Origin: Stenotrophomonas maltophilia
GTDB lineage: Bacteria > Pseudomonadota > Gammaproteobacteria > Xanthomonadales > Xanthomonadaceae
Assembly (NCBI GenBank): GCA_002435595.1
Contig: DJBL01000068.1
Location: 1-51,600, forward strand
Direction of reading: 5' to 3'
DNA length: 51,600 nt
This document shows positions 35,134 through 42,821 of the stretch, one piece after another. Every line of letters begins with the position of its first letter. The first letter of the stretch is position 1. The translations under genes and the position numbers were made by a program. The notes under the pieces are model-generated. The model saw nothing but the letters and a program-made list of their open reading frames with translations, had not been told where the DNA came from and made no database searches.

Positions 35134-35550
35134 CTAAGGGCATGGCCGGCGCTGGCGGTCGGTTCGACCGGGCGCGGTGACCACCAGCGTCTCGCTCGTG
35201 CCGCCGGCGCTGGCCTGCTGGCCATCCCGATAGGTCACCCGCAGCGCCGCCCCATGCCGCTGCAACACCATCATTGCCACGCCGTCGCCGCGATGCAGAT
35301 ACCACGCCGTGCCGCGCGCGGTCATCCGCAGCTGCTCCGGCGCCACGGCAGCGCCTTCGTAGCGCTGCAGCTGCACGCGGCCCGGCTCGGCGGTGCCGGC
35401 AAAGGTGAGCTCGGTACCGAGCAGGTCGCCGCTCTCCGGGTGCACACACACGTTCGAATACGTCCCGGCCAGCGGCGGCGCCACGCCCGCCAGCGCGCTC
35501 GCCCCGTGCGCCACAAGGATCACCGCTATCGCCACGCGCACGCTGCCCAT
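35134..35550 (-). CDS. Hypothetical exported protein
   Basis: 138 residues. Signal peptide (MGSVRVAIAVILVAHGASALAG), then a beta-rich ~110-residue domain (LAGTYSNVCVHPESGDLLGTELTFAGTAEPGRVQLQRYEGAA, MVLQRHGAALRVTYRDGQQ). The start at 35550 is chosen at the signal peptide; the frame is open 73 codons further into the TonB region. It is convergent with the suf operon and divergent from the TonB gene. Family unknown. Confidence 0.75.
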   Translation of the reverse strand: MGSVRVAIAVILVAHGASALAGVAPPLAGTYSNVCVHPESGDLLGTELTFAGTAEPGRVQLQRYEGAAVAPEQLRMTARGTAWYLHRGDGVAMMVLQRHGAALRVTYRDGQQASAGGTSETLVVTAPGRTDRQRRPCP

Positions 35551-35619
35551 GCCTGCTCCGCGTTGTCCAACGCTCCAACGCGCAGCGTAGCCCGAACGGT
35601 CGCCGCAGCGGCATCCAAC

Positions 35620-35646
35620 AATGAGATAATGCGAACACTTCTCATT
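35620..35646. promoter_or_regulatory. Possible iron-response (Fur-like) site upstream of the TonB gene
   Basis: Inverted arms AATGAG and CTCATT, 15 bases apart, lie 13-40 bp before the TonB start. The spacing is longer than a canonical 19-bp Fur box, so only a partial match is claimed. Confidence 0.35.
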
Positions 35647-35659
35647 TGCGCACGTGGCA

Positions 35660-36421
35660 ATGCCGTCTCCCATCCCTCGCACCGGCCGGCCGCGCCCGGA
35701 TCGGCCGTGGTCGCCCCGCATGCCGCCGATCGGCGACCGCCCTGCGCGGGCCGTGGCGGCCGGCATCACGCTGCTGGCCCATGTCGGCGTTCTCGTCGGG
35801 GTGCTCTGGACCGCTGCCTACGCCCCGGGGGCGCTGCCGCCACCGCCGGCCGAGCGCACCCGACTGATCCTGCTGCCACCGCGCGCCCCGGAAGTGCCGC
35901 TGGAGGACGTCCCCGCCCCCACCCCCCGTACCGCCGCCTCGGTCCGCCGCCAGCAACCGGAGCCGCTGCGCCCGCTGCCACCGACACCGCCGCGCGCCAC
36001 CGCCCAGTGGGTGATCCCGCCGCCCACCCCGCCACAGCCCCGGGTGGATTCACCGGCGCCGCAGCAGCAGGCTGCCTCGGTCGCCGCCGCCCCGCCCAGC
36101 CCGCCGCTCCCCACCGGCCCCCGCGAAACCACGCCCGGCCGTGACAGTTGGGAGGGCCGGGTCATGGCCCGGCTCGAGCGCTACCGCCGCTACCCCAGCA
36201 GTGCACGCGCGCGCCGCCAGGAAGGTACCGCCCAACTCCGCGTCAGCGTTGCCCGCGATGGCAGCCTGCTGCATCTGTCGCTGCAGCAGAGCTCCGGTTT
36301 CGCCCTGCTCGACCAGGCCGCGCTGGACACCTTCCGCCACGCCGCGCCGCTGCCCACGGTGCCGGAGGATCGCCCGGCACCGGTGGAGCTGTCGTTCCCG
36401 GTGGAGTTTTTCATGCGCTGA
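35660..36421 (+). CDS. Energy transducer TonB
   Basis: About 253 residues (ATG 35660; a GTG two codons earlier is also possible). Cytoplasmic N-terminus, one membrane helix (about 33-55, AVAAGITLLAHVGVLVGVLW), then a long Pro-rich periplasmic spacer. The C-terminal TonB domain (about 160-250) has RLERYRRYPSSARARRQEGTAQLRVSVARDGSLLHLSLQQSSGFALLDQAALDTFRHAAPLP. It transmits proton-motive force to TonB-dependent receptors, several of which are encoded in this window. No ExbB or ExbD is present here. Confidence 0.93.
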   Translation: MPSPIPRTGRPRPDRPWSPRMPPIGDRPARAVAAGITLLAHVGVLVGVLWTAAYAPGALPPPPAERTRLILLPPRAPEVPLEDVPAPTPRTAASVRRQQPEPLRPLPPTPPRATAQWVIPPPTPPQPRVDSPAPQQQAASVAAAPPSPPLPTGPRETTPGRDSWEGRVMARLERYRRYPSSARARRQEGTAQLRVSVARDGSLLHLSLQQSSGFALLDQAALDTFRHAAPLPTVPEDRPAPVELSFPVEFFMR

Positions 36422-36430
36422 GGCGGCGAC

Positions 36431-36450
36431 CGGCCAACGGCCGTACCTAC
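36431..36450 (-). repeat. Degenerate SMAG-like palindrome
   Basis: CGGCC AAC GGCCG with GTAG on the minus strand a few bases away (36447-36450), between the TonB and GNAT genes. Confidence 0.5.
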
Positions 36451-36483
36451 CCGCCATCGCGCCCCCCGCCTAGAATGGGCAGC

Positions 36484-37020
36484 ATGAGCACCCTGACCTT
36501 CCGCGCGGCCACTGCCGCCGACATCCCCGCCCTGATCGCCCTGGTCACCTCGGCCTATCGCGGCGACGCCAGCCGCGCCGGCTGGACCACCGAAGCCGAC
36601 CTGCTGGACGGTGCCCGCATCGATGCGCAGGGCCTGCAGGCCGACCTGGCCAAGCCGCGCTCGACCATCCTGCTGGCCGAGCGCGATGGCCACCTGCTGG
36701 CCTGCGCGCACGTGGCCGATGACAACGGCAAAGGCTATTTCGGCATGTTCTCGGTCGACCCGGCCCAGCAGGGGGGCGGCATCGGCAAGCAGATGATGGA
36801 CGCCGCCGAGGCCCACGCCGCCCGCGAATGGGGCGTGCCGGTGATGCAGATGACCGTGATCGACGTGCGCGAGGAGCTGATCGCCTTCTACGAGCGCCGA
36901 GGCTACGCACGCACCGGGATCAAGAAGCCGTTCCCGTATGGCGACGAGCGCTTCGGCATCCCCAAGCGCGACGACCTGCGCTTTGAGATCCTGGAAAAGC
37001 CGCTGGTGGTTGCGGCGTGA
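36484..37020 (+). CDS. GNAT-family N-acetyltransferase
   Basis: 178 residues. GNAT fold: TFRAATAADIPALIALVTSAY (beta1-alpha1), YFGMFSVDPAQQGGGIGKQMMDAAE (acetyl-CoA-binding Q/RxxGxG/A motif), QMTVIDVREELIAFYERRGYARTG (motif B). The substrate is unknown. The start ATG 36484 is chosen over ATG 36475. The stop overlaps the Rieske gene (GTGA at 37017-37020), so the two are coupled. Confidence 0.92.
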   Translation: MSTLTFRAATAADIPALIALVTSAYRGDASRAGWTTEADLLDGARIDAQGLQADLAKPRSTILLAERDGHLLACAHVADDNGKGYFGMFSVDPAQQGGGIGKQMMDAAEAHAAREWGVPVMQMTVIDVREELIAFYERRGYARTGIKKPFPYGDERFGIPKRDDLRFEILEKPLVVAA

Positions 37021-37349
37021 GCGAGACCTGGACCTTCGTCTGCGCCAGCACCGAGCTGCTGCCGGGCGAACTGAAAAGCACCTTCGACGAGGTCACCGGC
37101 ACCCCGATCGTGGTGTTCAACCTCGATGGTGAGTTGTACGCGCTGGAAGACCAGTGCACCCACGACGAGTTCGACCTGTCCTCGGGCACCTTCGACACCG
37201 CCGAGGCCAGCATCGAGTGCGTGCTGCACGGGGCGCGCTTCGACATCCGCGATGGCCGCGCCCTGTGCGCGCCGGCCTACTCGCCGGTGGCCAAGTTCCC
37301 GGTCAAGCGTGAACACGACGGGGTCTGGACCCGCGACGACCGCGACTGA
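37017..37349 (+). CDS. Rieske [2Fe-2S] ferredoxin-like protein
   Basis: 110 residues. Rieske fold with cluster ligands Cys47-His49 (CTH) and Cys68-His71 (CVLH), typical of the ferredoxin components of non-heme iron oxygenases and of small stand-alone Rieske proteins. The start is GTG 37017, overlapping the GNAT stop. No oxygenase or reductase partner gene is present; in Xanthomonadaceae this gene commonly sits near suf, so an iron-sulfur related role is plausible. Confidence 0.92.
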   Translation: MSETWTFVCASTELLPGELKSTFDEVTGTPIVVFNLDGELYALEDQCTHDEFDLSSGTFDTAEASIECVLHGARFDIRDGRALCAPAYSPVAKFPVKREHDGVWTRDDRD

Positions 37350-37423
37350 CAGCGGTCACCGTGGCCATCCGCACCTGTGCCTTGCGGCGTGACGCGCCCC
37401 GTTGCCGTCCATTCCCGTTCTGG

Positions 37424-37449
37424 CCAAAGCGCAGCTACCTGCGCTTTGG
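37424..37449 (-). terminator. Hairpin at the end of the export operon
   Basis: CCAAAGCGCAG and CTGCGCTTTGG form a perfect 11-bp stem with loop CTAC that overlaps the stop codon of the last gene of the minus-strand operon. No T-run; it may instead protect the mRNA 3' end or serve the Rieske gene. Confidence 0.5.
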
Positions 37450-38160
37450 TTCGACCATAGGCTGTGCCTGAAAAGCCTGCCCCACCGGGTTGCGGCCGAG
37501 CAATGCGGCCCACGCCTCGATCCGCGCGGTACATTGCGGGGTGGTCTTGGCGAGCTTCACCACCAAGGTCGGGGGCGAGAACGGCGATGTCAGCCGCTTG
37601 TCATCCCTGCCTTGGAGAACGGCGACCCGCTCCAGCAGCGGAGACCTGCCCATGTCCAGACGATCTGCCGAGACCACCGGGAACGTCTCAAGCACCCGTT
37701 GCGCTGCGTCCGCGGGCGCACCCGGCACAGACTTGACCTGAATCACGCGCGTGAGCGTGCCCGGCAGAGCGTCCTGCTGCCACCCGAGCTGCTGCATGCC
37801 ACGTGGCAGGATGATCGACGCATGGCCATCCAGGACAGGTCGATCCAGCGTCACACCCGCCATTGCGGAGAGAATCGAGGGCGAGACTTGTGCGCTCAAC
37901 AGGTTGATCGTACGCCCATCCCTTGCTACCACCGCCACCGATTGCAGCTGCACTGTTCCCACTGCCGCGATGCATGGATCGGTCCTCGCCGCGTCCAACA
38001 CCGCCGGCGGTACGAAACGCTGCGCACTGCGGCGTGGCGGCTCACGCTGACTCTGCGTTGGACTGATGACATACCAGCCGCCTGAACGGGTATCGGCCGT
38101 GGCAACGACACTCAATGAAGCGAGCACTGACCCCAGCAACATCTTTTCCCACACCCTCAT
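37435..38160 (-). CDS. Hypothetical periplasmic protein of the export operon
   Basis: 241 residues with a signal peptide (about residues 1-22, LLGSVLASLSVVATADT). The mature part shows RFVPPAVLDAARTDPCIAAVGTVQLQSVAVVARDGRTINLLSAQVSPSILSAMAGV and ends VEPKRR. Two short regions, VGTVQLQSVAVV and LVVKLAKTTPQCTARIEAW, look like beta-alpha TonB-C or SPOR-type elements, but I cannot name the family. It is the last gene of the operon; its ATG overlaps the stop of the preceding permease (ATGA at 38157-38160). Probably an accessory of the ABC exporter. Confidence 0.72.
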   Translation of the reverse strand: MRVWEKMLLGSVLASLSVVATADTRSGGWYVISPTQSQREPPRRSAQRFVPPAVLDAARTDPCIAAVGTVQLQSVAVVARDGRTINLLSAQVSPSILSAMAGVTLDRPVLDGHASIILPRGMQQLGWQQDALPGTLTRVIQVKSVPGAPADAAQRVLETFPVVSADRLDMGRSPLLERVAVLQGRDDKRLTSPFSPPTLVVKLAKTTPQCTARIEAWAALLGRNPVGQAFQAQPMVEPKRR

Positions 38161-39245
38161 GACCGATCTCCTCTCACCATGGCGCCAGGCTCCATACGTC
38201 CAATCAGCCAAAGCTCGACCAATGCATACCCCCATGCAACCAGCACCAACACAGCGAAGAACAACGCACCGAACCTCAGCAACGGGCCGGAATTGGGAAC
38301 GAACAGGGCCACGGGCAGTAGCAAAAGCACCGGCACACTGACCAGAACCGCCTGCAGCGTAACGTCCAGGAGGAAAAAACATACCGCTCTGCGAGGTGAT
38401 GCGCCAAGCAGCTGAAGCAAGCCGATCTCTCTCACCTGCAGAAATGACTGTCCAGCCAACAACAGCAGCAAGCAGACGCTGCTTACCACACTCCCGAACG
38501 TACGCAGATAGTCCGTTGTCCTGTTGAGTCTCCGCCTGTGCTCCACGTCAGAGATGGGCATTGCATCACTTCCAGGGCGACTGATCTTCACGCCCACTCC
38601 CGCCTCGGCAAACGCGGCGGAGATCGTCGCTTCTTCCATGGGAAGCGACAGCATCGCCTTGGTGATCATCCACGTCCAGCGAGGCCCCGAGACCTGCTCT
38701 GCAAACGGCAGTGACACCACCAGAACCCGCGATTCCGTTGCAAGCTTCACGGCACGCCACGCCGCAGGCGCTTCAACCACCTGGCACTCCATGCCCAACG
38801 GGAAGCGAATCACTTCCTGTGACACCGAAGCTTCTTCCCCGCCAATCCAGACACATTGCGGGTAGGATGCCGCCGCCAGCGCCTTACCGTTCACCGCGAC
38901 CGCCAGCGTCTGATTGCGCACCGCCGCCTCATCCCCCACCTGCACCGGCTGTTGCGTGGCAAGCACCCAGATGCCTGTGTTGGAAACGCCCGACAACTGC
39001 CCAAGCACACGTTGATCCAGATAGGGTGCGACCAGGTCGTTGTAGCCTCCGCCCGTGGGCGACGTCGTCAGGACATACAGTTCGTGGCCGTCGAACAGAA
39101 CCGAATCCGCCAGGCGTTGATTCACCTGCCACGCGTAGTGCTGCATCCATCCAAGACCGCAGAAAACCACAAAGACCGACAGCAACGCCAACACCAGGCG
39201 TGCGGGCATCAGCCACATCCGCTGTAGCGTGAGCTTCAGCATCAC
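38157..39245 (-). CDS. FtsX/MacB-type ABC permease (second permease)
   Basis: 362 residues. One N-terminal helix (about 15-35), a large periplasmic domain (about 45-240), then three helices (VVSSVCLLLLLAGQSFLQVREIGLLQLLGASPRRAVCFFLLDV, VLVSVPVLLLLPVALFV, FGALFFAVLVLVAWGYALV). This is the MacB/FtsX topology; EIGLLQLLGASPRR is the coupling helix contacting the ATPase. The stop overlaps the periplasmic gene, and the ATG overlaps the ATPase stop (ATGA at 39242-39245). It differs clearly from the operon's other permease, so the transporter is probably a heterodimer. Confidence 0.88.
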   Translation of the reverse strand: MMLKLTLQRMWLMPARLVLALLSVFVVFCGLGWMQHYAWQVNQRLADSVLFDGHELYVLTTSPTGGGYNDLVAPYLDQRVLGQLSGVSNTGIWVLATQQPVQVGDEAAVRNQTLAVAVNGKALAAASYPQCVWIGGEEASVSQEVIRFPLGMECQVVEAPAAWRAVKLATESRVLVVSLPFAEQVSGPRWTWMITKAMLSLPMEEATISAAFAEAGVGVKISRPGSDAMPISDVEHRRRLNRTTDYLRTFGSVVSSVCLLLLLAGQSFLQVREIGLLQLLGASPRRAVCFFLLDVTLQAVLVSVPVLLLLPVALFVPNSGPLLRFGALFFAVLVLVAWGYALVELWLIGRMEPGAMVRGDRS

Positions 39246-39928
39246 GTGGACGGATCAGGTGCCAGCAGTTGACCTCCTCGAAGCTCGAGAACGCGCTGCA
39301 TCCTCCTGGCCGCCTCCCAACTGTGAGTGACAAGTATCAAAACGCCCCCGCTCTCGACGTGGCGGAGCAACTCATCGGTGATCGCCGCAGCTGTCTCGGC
39401 ATCCAGATTTCCGGTCGGCTCATCTGCCAGGAGAATCTCCGGCTCACGCAGCAGGGCGCGAGCGATCGCGACGCGCTGCGCCTGGCCACCGGAAATCTGA
39501 TTGGGTCTTCTCGAGTGCATGCCATCCAGGCCCAGCCGATCCAACAGCTCGATAGCTCGATCCCGCCATCTCGGTCCGCTCAAATGGGCGACCCGCGCAG
39601 GTAGCAATACGTTGTCAAGCAGACTCAATTGAGGGAGAAGGCAAAAGTTCTGGAACACATAACCGGTATGTTCACGGCGGTAGGTGGCCATGGCATGTGC
39701 ATCGTGCAACGGCATGGTTTTTCCCTTGAATCGGTACTCGCCAGCCTCAGGGCGCAACAGCCCCCCCAGGATGCCAAGCACCGTCGACTTGCCAGCCCCG
39801 CTCTGCCCGACGATGGCGACCGACTCGCCGGCACCGACACTCAGGTCACATCCGTCCAGGACGGGCGCTTGGCCCGACTTCGCATACGCATAGCGCACTG
39901 CACCAAGACCAATCAACTCACTGGCCAT
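39242..39928 (-). CDS. ABC transporter ATPase (LolD/MacB type)
   Basis: 228 residues. Nucleotide-binding domain of the LolD/MacB/FtsE subfamily: Walker A VGQSGAGKS, Q-loop YVFQNFCLLPQLSLLDNVLLP, signature ISGGQAQRVAIARALL, Walker B ILLADEPTGNLD and H-loop VTHSWEA. The start is ATG 39928 (an ATG at 39940 is four codons earlier); either overlaps the end of the adaptor gene. It probably powers both permeases encoded next to it. Confidence 0.93.
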   Translation of the reverse strand: MASELIGLGAVRYAYAKSGQAPVLDGCDLSVGAGESVAIVGQSGAGKSTVLGILGGLLRPEAGEYRFKGKTMPLHDAHAMATYRREHTGYVFQNFCLLPQLSLLDNVLLPARVAHLSGPRWRDRAIELLDRLGLDGMHSRRPNQISGGQAQRVAIARALLREPEILLADEPTGNLDAETAAAITDELLRHVESGGVLILVTHSWEAARRMQRVLELRGGQLLAPDPST

Positions 39929-41051
39929 TCCGAGCCCCATCGACGTTGAACGAGACTGCCACAAGATCCCCGTCCGCAATGCCCTTGGTAACCACCCAGC
40001 CCAAGCCCTCGCGTTGCGCAACCACCGGGGTAACCACGAACGCGCGGCCCCTGCGTACCCGAACCCATTGTTTCCCCCCCTCAGTGCCGACCGCGGACGC
40101 TGGCAACGTGTTTGAACTTGAGGTACCGGGCGCCTCGATGGCGATCGCGGCGTTCGCACCCACCCGCCAACCTGCGTCAGGAGGCACAAAGTCCGCCTCG
40201 AACTTCAGCCTTGGTACGCCCGATACCATCTCCACGGCGGGCGATACATGCGTGATCGCCGCTTCGACAGCACGATTGCTCCGAACATCAAGGGTGACCT
40301 TTGCGGGCATACCCACCCTCAGGTTCCAGGATTCAGATTCCCTGGCATAGCATTCGGCACGAAGCGTTCCCACGTCGGCGACCTCGAACAGCACGTCCCC
40401 GCCGCCGAACTGGCTCGTACCCGACCCCACGATTGCCCCTTCTTCTACGAAGCGGGAAAGCACGACACCGTCCAGCGGGGACCGAATCTGTGCCAATCCA
40501 AGATTGCGGATGATTTCGCGCTCCTGCAACTGCATGTCCTGCAGGGAGATCGACAGCTGCTCAAGGCTGGCCTCGCGCTCGTTCATCTCCATTGCCTCGG
40601 TGCCATATCGCCCCACCACAGCGGAGCTGCGGGCAGCCGCACTCAGATACTCTGCGCGTGAATTGATCTCATCAATGGCCTGCTTTGCGCGACGCGCGCG
40701 CTCGCCCTGCAGGCGCAGCAGCTTCATCTCGGACTGCACGCGACGCTGGGCAAGCCCATTGCGTTCAAGATCATTCTTGAGGGCACGCGTGTCGATACTG
40801 GCAAGCAATGCCTCCTTGGCAATCACATCACCTGGCGCGACGTCGATCACGTTGACCCGTCCTGCCACTTCCGATTTGATCTTCACCAGGGTCCTGGCGC
40901 GAATGACGCACGGTGAAGAGGTCCGCTCAGTCGCCTGCGACTGCCCGAACACCACGGTTGGATCGGCAACGACGGACTCAGCCTCTCCTTGGTCGCAGCC
41001 GGACAGCAACGACGCCAACCCAACGGCCAACAGCGCAGATCGGACAACCAT
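39918..41051 (-). CDS. HlyD/MacA-type periplasmic adaptor lipoprotein
   Basis: 377 residues with a lipobox (LASLLSGC). Membrane-fusion architecture: barrel-sandwich half (VKIKSEVAGRVNVIDVAPGDVIAKEALLASID), a long coiled-coil hairpin (about 95-180: LERNGLAQRRVQSEMKLLRLQGERARRAKQAIDEI), the second lipoyl half (IRSPLDGVVLSRFVEEGAIV) and a beta-barrel. It links the inner-membrane ABC complex to the outer membrane. No TolC-like gene is in the operon. It is 2 bp after the FtsX permease stop. Confidence 0.9.
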   Translation of the reverse strand: MVVRSALLAVGLASLLSGCDQGEAESVVADPTVVFGQSQATERTSSPCVIRARTLVKIKSEVAGRVNVIDVAPGDVIAKEALLASIDTRALKNDLERNGLAQRRVQSEMKLLRLQGERARRAKQAIDEINSRAEYLSAAARSSAVVGRYGTEAMEMNEREASLEQLSISLQDMQLQEREIIRNLGLAQIRSPLDGVVLSRFVEEGAIVGSGTSQFGGGDVLFEVADVGTLRAECYARESESWNLRVGMPAKVTLDVRSNRAVEAAITHVSPAVEMVSGVPRLKFEADFVPPDAGWRVGANAAIAIEAPGTSSSNTLPASAVGTEGGKQWVRVRRGRAFVVTPVVAQREGLGWVVTKGIADGDLVAVSFNVDGARNGQ

Positions 41052-41053
41052 CT

Positions 41054-42259
41054 TCAGCTCTCTCCGGCCAGCGTGCGCAATGGCTCTTGTTCAAGGGACG
41101 CACGCGCGACCCATACTGTACCCACCAGCAGTGCCAACAGCGCCAGGAGCAGCACTGCCAGCGAGACCGGCAGGTGATTCAGTTGCCCCAGCAGAACCGC
41201 GACGCTGGAGACGGCCACAAAGCCTGTCAGCGAAGCCACTGCCAGCCGCCCCAGCCATCGCCCGTAGACCACACCAAACGCATCCACGGGCGTAGATCCC
41301 AGCGCCACTCTCAAGGCCATTTCAACTTCGTGCTGGCGCAGCTTCAACCACGCCGCGCCCAGGCCGGCAACCAGGCAAAGCGCGACAAGTAAAATGCGCA
41401 GCCAGACCAGCCAGGTGCGCACCTCCGCGTCGCGCACTACGGGCGGGAAGTACTCATCCACGGCACGCACCACCGGTCGCACGCCGAGGGAACCGGCAGG
41501 CTCGAATTCATCCAGATAGGCCCCGATCTCAGCCTTGGCATCCGCCAGGTCCGCGCCATCGGCCAGTAGCACCAGATAAAGCGCCGCCGGTTTCATTACA
41601 GCGCTGATCTGATCTGCATCACGATGGATGTAGGCGACATTTTTCCCCGGCTTGAGTCCTGGAGGGTCTGCGAGTGCTTCTCGGGAGAGCGGAAGAATCG
41701 CGCTCGCAGACTGGCGGGCCAACTCGGCCGTCTCGTCAGGGAGCTGCGCCAGGATCTCGCTGGGAAGACCCAGCGTGATCTCGCCGGGTCCAAGCTGAAG
41801 CGCTTTACGGGTGGCTTCAGAGAGCACCAGAGCGCCATCGTCCAGTGCATTTCGATCCCCGAGACGAAATGCACTGACGTCCCGGGCATCGATTCCGTAA
41901 ACACTGAGTTGAAAGGGGGCCGCATTGGCCGTGTTGGCTTCCCAGTTCTGCACCGACCATGGGTGAACGGAGCTGACGAACGGGCGCCGCAGCAGCCATT
42001 CAAGGCTGGCAGCTGAAAGAAACTGCGTGGACGCCTGCCCTCCGCCGGACCCCGTCGCCCGTGTTGAGGCTGCGCTGGCATCGGGCGCGTCCATCCGTGC
42101 GGACTGCTCGCCACTGATGATCAGCGTGCGATCGAAGTGATGCGCTCGCCGCTGATTCTCCATGTTCTGCACGTAGTCGGCAGCCAGCCACTCGCCGCCC
42201 GCGTGCACGCCACTCAGACATCCAATCAAAATCAGACAGAACCAATCGAACTTCTGCAT
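41054..42259 (-). CDS. FtsX-type ABC permease (first permease)
   Basis: 401 residues: one N-terminal helix (about 5-22, FCLILIGCLSGVHAGG), a ~270-residue periplasmic domain, then three C-terminal helices (WLVWLRILLVALCLVAGLGAAWLK, LASLTGFVAVSSVAVLLGQ, VSLAVLLLALLALLVGTVWVA). KLRQHEVEMALRVALGSTPVDA is the coupling helix. The overall topology is that of MacB-type permeases, but the ATPase is a separate gene. ATG 42259 lies 4 bp after the stop of the small peptide gene, so the two are tightly coupled. Confidence 0.85.
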   Translation of the reverse strand: MQKFDWFCLILIGCLSGVHAGGEWLAADYVQNMENQRRAHHFDRTLIISGEQSARMDAPDASAASTRATGSGGGQASTQFLSAASLEWLLRRPFVSSVHPWSVQNWEANTANAAPFQLSVYGIDARDVSAFRLGDRNALDDGALVLSEATRKALQLGPGEITLGLPSEILAQLPDETAELARQSASAILPLSREALADPPGLKPGKNVAYIHRDADQISAVMKPAALYLVLLADGADLADAKAEIGAYLDEFEPAGSLGVRPVVRAVDEYFPPVVRDAEVRTWLVWLRILLVALCLVAGLGAAWLKLRQHEVEMALRVALGSTPVDAFGVVYGRWLGRLAVASLTGFVAVSSVAVLLGQLNHLPVSLAVLLLALLALLVGTVWVARASLEQEPLRTLAGES

Positions 42260-42263
42260 GGTC

Positions 42264-42503
42264 TCAATTCAACCTTGTCAGTCTGAATCCAGCAGCCACC
42301 CTCAACGTCGGCTCCGACGGGCAGCCCCGTGCAGCAGTCATTCTGCAAAGGGCCGCAGGGTCGCCGGACAGACCGATGCTGGCCAGCTCCAGGAGCCCAG
42401 CCTCATAGGGGTCGTCATCAGCGAAGGTGACAGGCAGCATTTCCGCCTGGGCGGCGGCTGACACGTCGTTGAAAGCGGCAAACAGCTTCGACGCCTGTTC
42501 CAC
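42264..42503 (-). CDS. Small peptide gene heading the export operon (candidate precursor)
   Basis: 79 residues from GTG 42503, ending CRMTAARGCPSEPTLRVAAGFRLTRLN, 4 bp before the permease. The N-terminal ~40 residues are helical and acidic (EQASKLFAAFNDVSAAAQAEML, FADDDPYEAGLLELASIG), leader-like. The C-terminal ~30 residues are Cys-, Arg- and Thr-containing (Cys53 and Cys60, approximate) and core-like. Codon use supports coding. The start is uncertain: the coding frame is open upstream (IRTFAHEQNDAAREV), but an AAGGA site with ATG 42529-42527 serves a different frame, so either GTG is used or one base is missing. It could equally be a small structural subunit. No modifying enzyme is encoded nearby. 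Confidence 0.62.
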   Translation of the reverse strand: MEQASKLFAAFNDVSAAAQAEMLPVTFADDDPYEAGLLELASIGLSGDPAALCRMTAARGCPSEPTLRVAAGFRLTRLN

Positions 42504-42526
42504 CTCGCGAGCAGCGTCATTCTGTT

Positions 42527-42543
42527 CATGTGCAAATGTCCTT
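42527..42543 (-). promoter_or_regulatory. Ribosome site and ATG in the wrong frame for the small peptide gene
   Basis: AAGGA (42543-42539), 9 bases, then ATG (42529-42527). A start here reads a poor frame that ends near 42338. One extra base between here and 42515 would join it to the well-supported coding frame. Confidence 0.5.
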
Positions 42544-42621
42544 ATTTGCTGCTGAGAGTACGAACTGCCCTATTCGTTTACCTGCTCAAGCCACACGGCG
42601 TGTCCCCGCGGGATCAGCTCG

Positions 42622-42651
42622 ATCATGCTGAAGTGAGTTCATATTTGTCAA
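42622..42651 (-). promoter_or_regulatory. Candidate promoter of the small-peptide/ABC export operon
   Basis: On the minus strand, TTGACA (42651-42646), an 18-bp spacer and CATGAT (42627-42622). A perfect -35 with a weak -10 suggests activation or moderate strength. Confidence 0.6.
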
Positions 42652-42797
42652 TGAAGCATGAACGGACACCTGTCCTGCGCCAGGGCGCATATGCGAGGCG
42701 TGCCCAGCACGGGTGCCGGCACCCGCGCCGGGCCGTGCCGCATATCCATCCGCGCTGCGTCCTGGGGCTGGCTGGACTGAACGGCCGGCGCTTTGAA

Positions 42798-42816
42798 AAT
42801 GCGAATCGCTAGCATT
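42798..42816. promoter_or_regulatory. Putative Fur box 1, upstream of the Fiu-type receptor unit
   Basis: AATGCGAATCGCTAGCATT, a 19-bp element with AATGC/GCATT arms, 5 bp before the start of the small membrane-protein gene. The spacing and layout match Fur boxes, and the regulated genes are iron-uptake genes. Confidence 0.72.
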
Positions 42817-42821
42817 ACCAT

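Larger units (their letters stand above)
42504..42821. promoter_or_regulatory. Divergent intergenic region between the export operon and the iron island
   Basis: 318 bp. On the minus strand it holds the operon promoter (42622-42651) and an untranslated leader of about 110 bases. Its right end holds the Fur box (42798-42816). Between them, 42660-42790 has no gene that I can support. Confidence 0.6.

Noticed and set aside
42338..42535. Open frame starting at the AAGGA-ATG site near 42529
   Set aside because: Codon use is poor and it overlaps the better-supported 79-residue frame; probably a shadow or the result of a one-base change.
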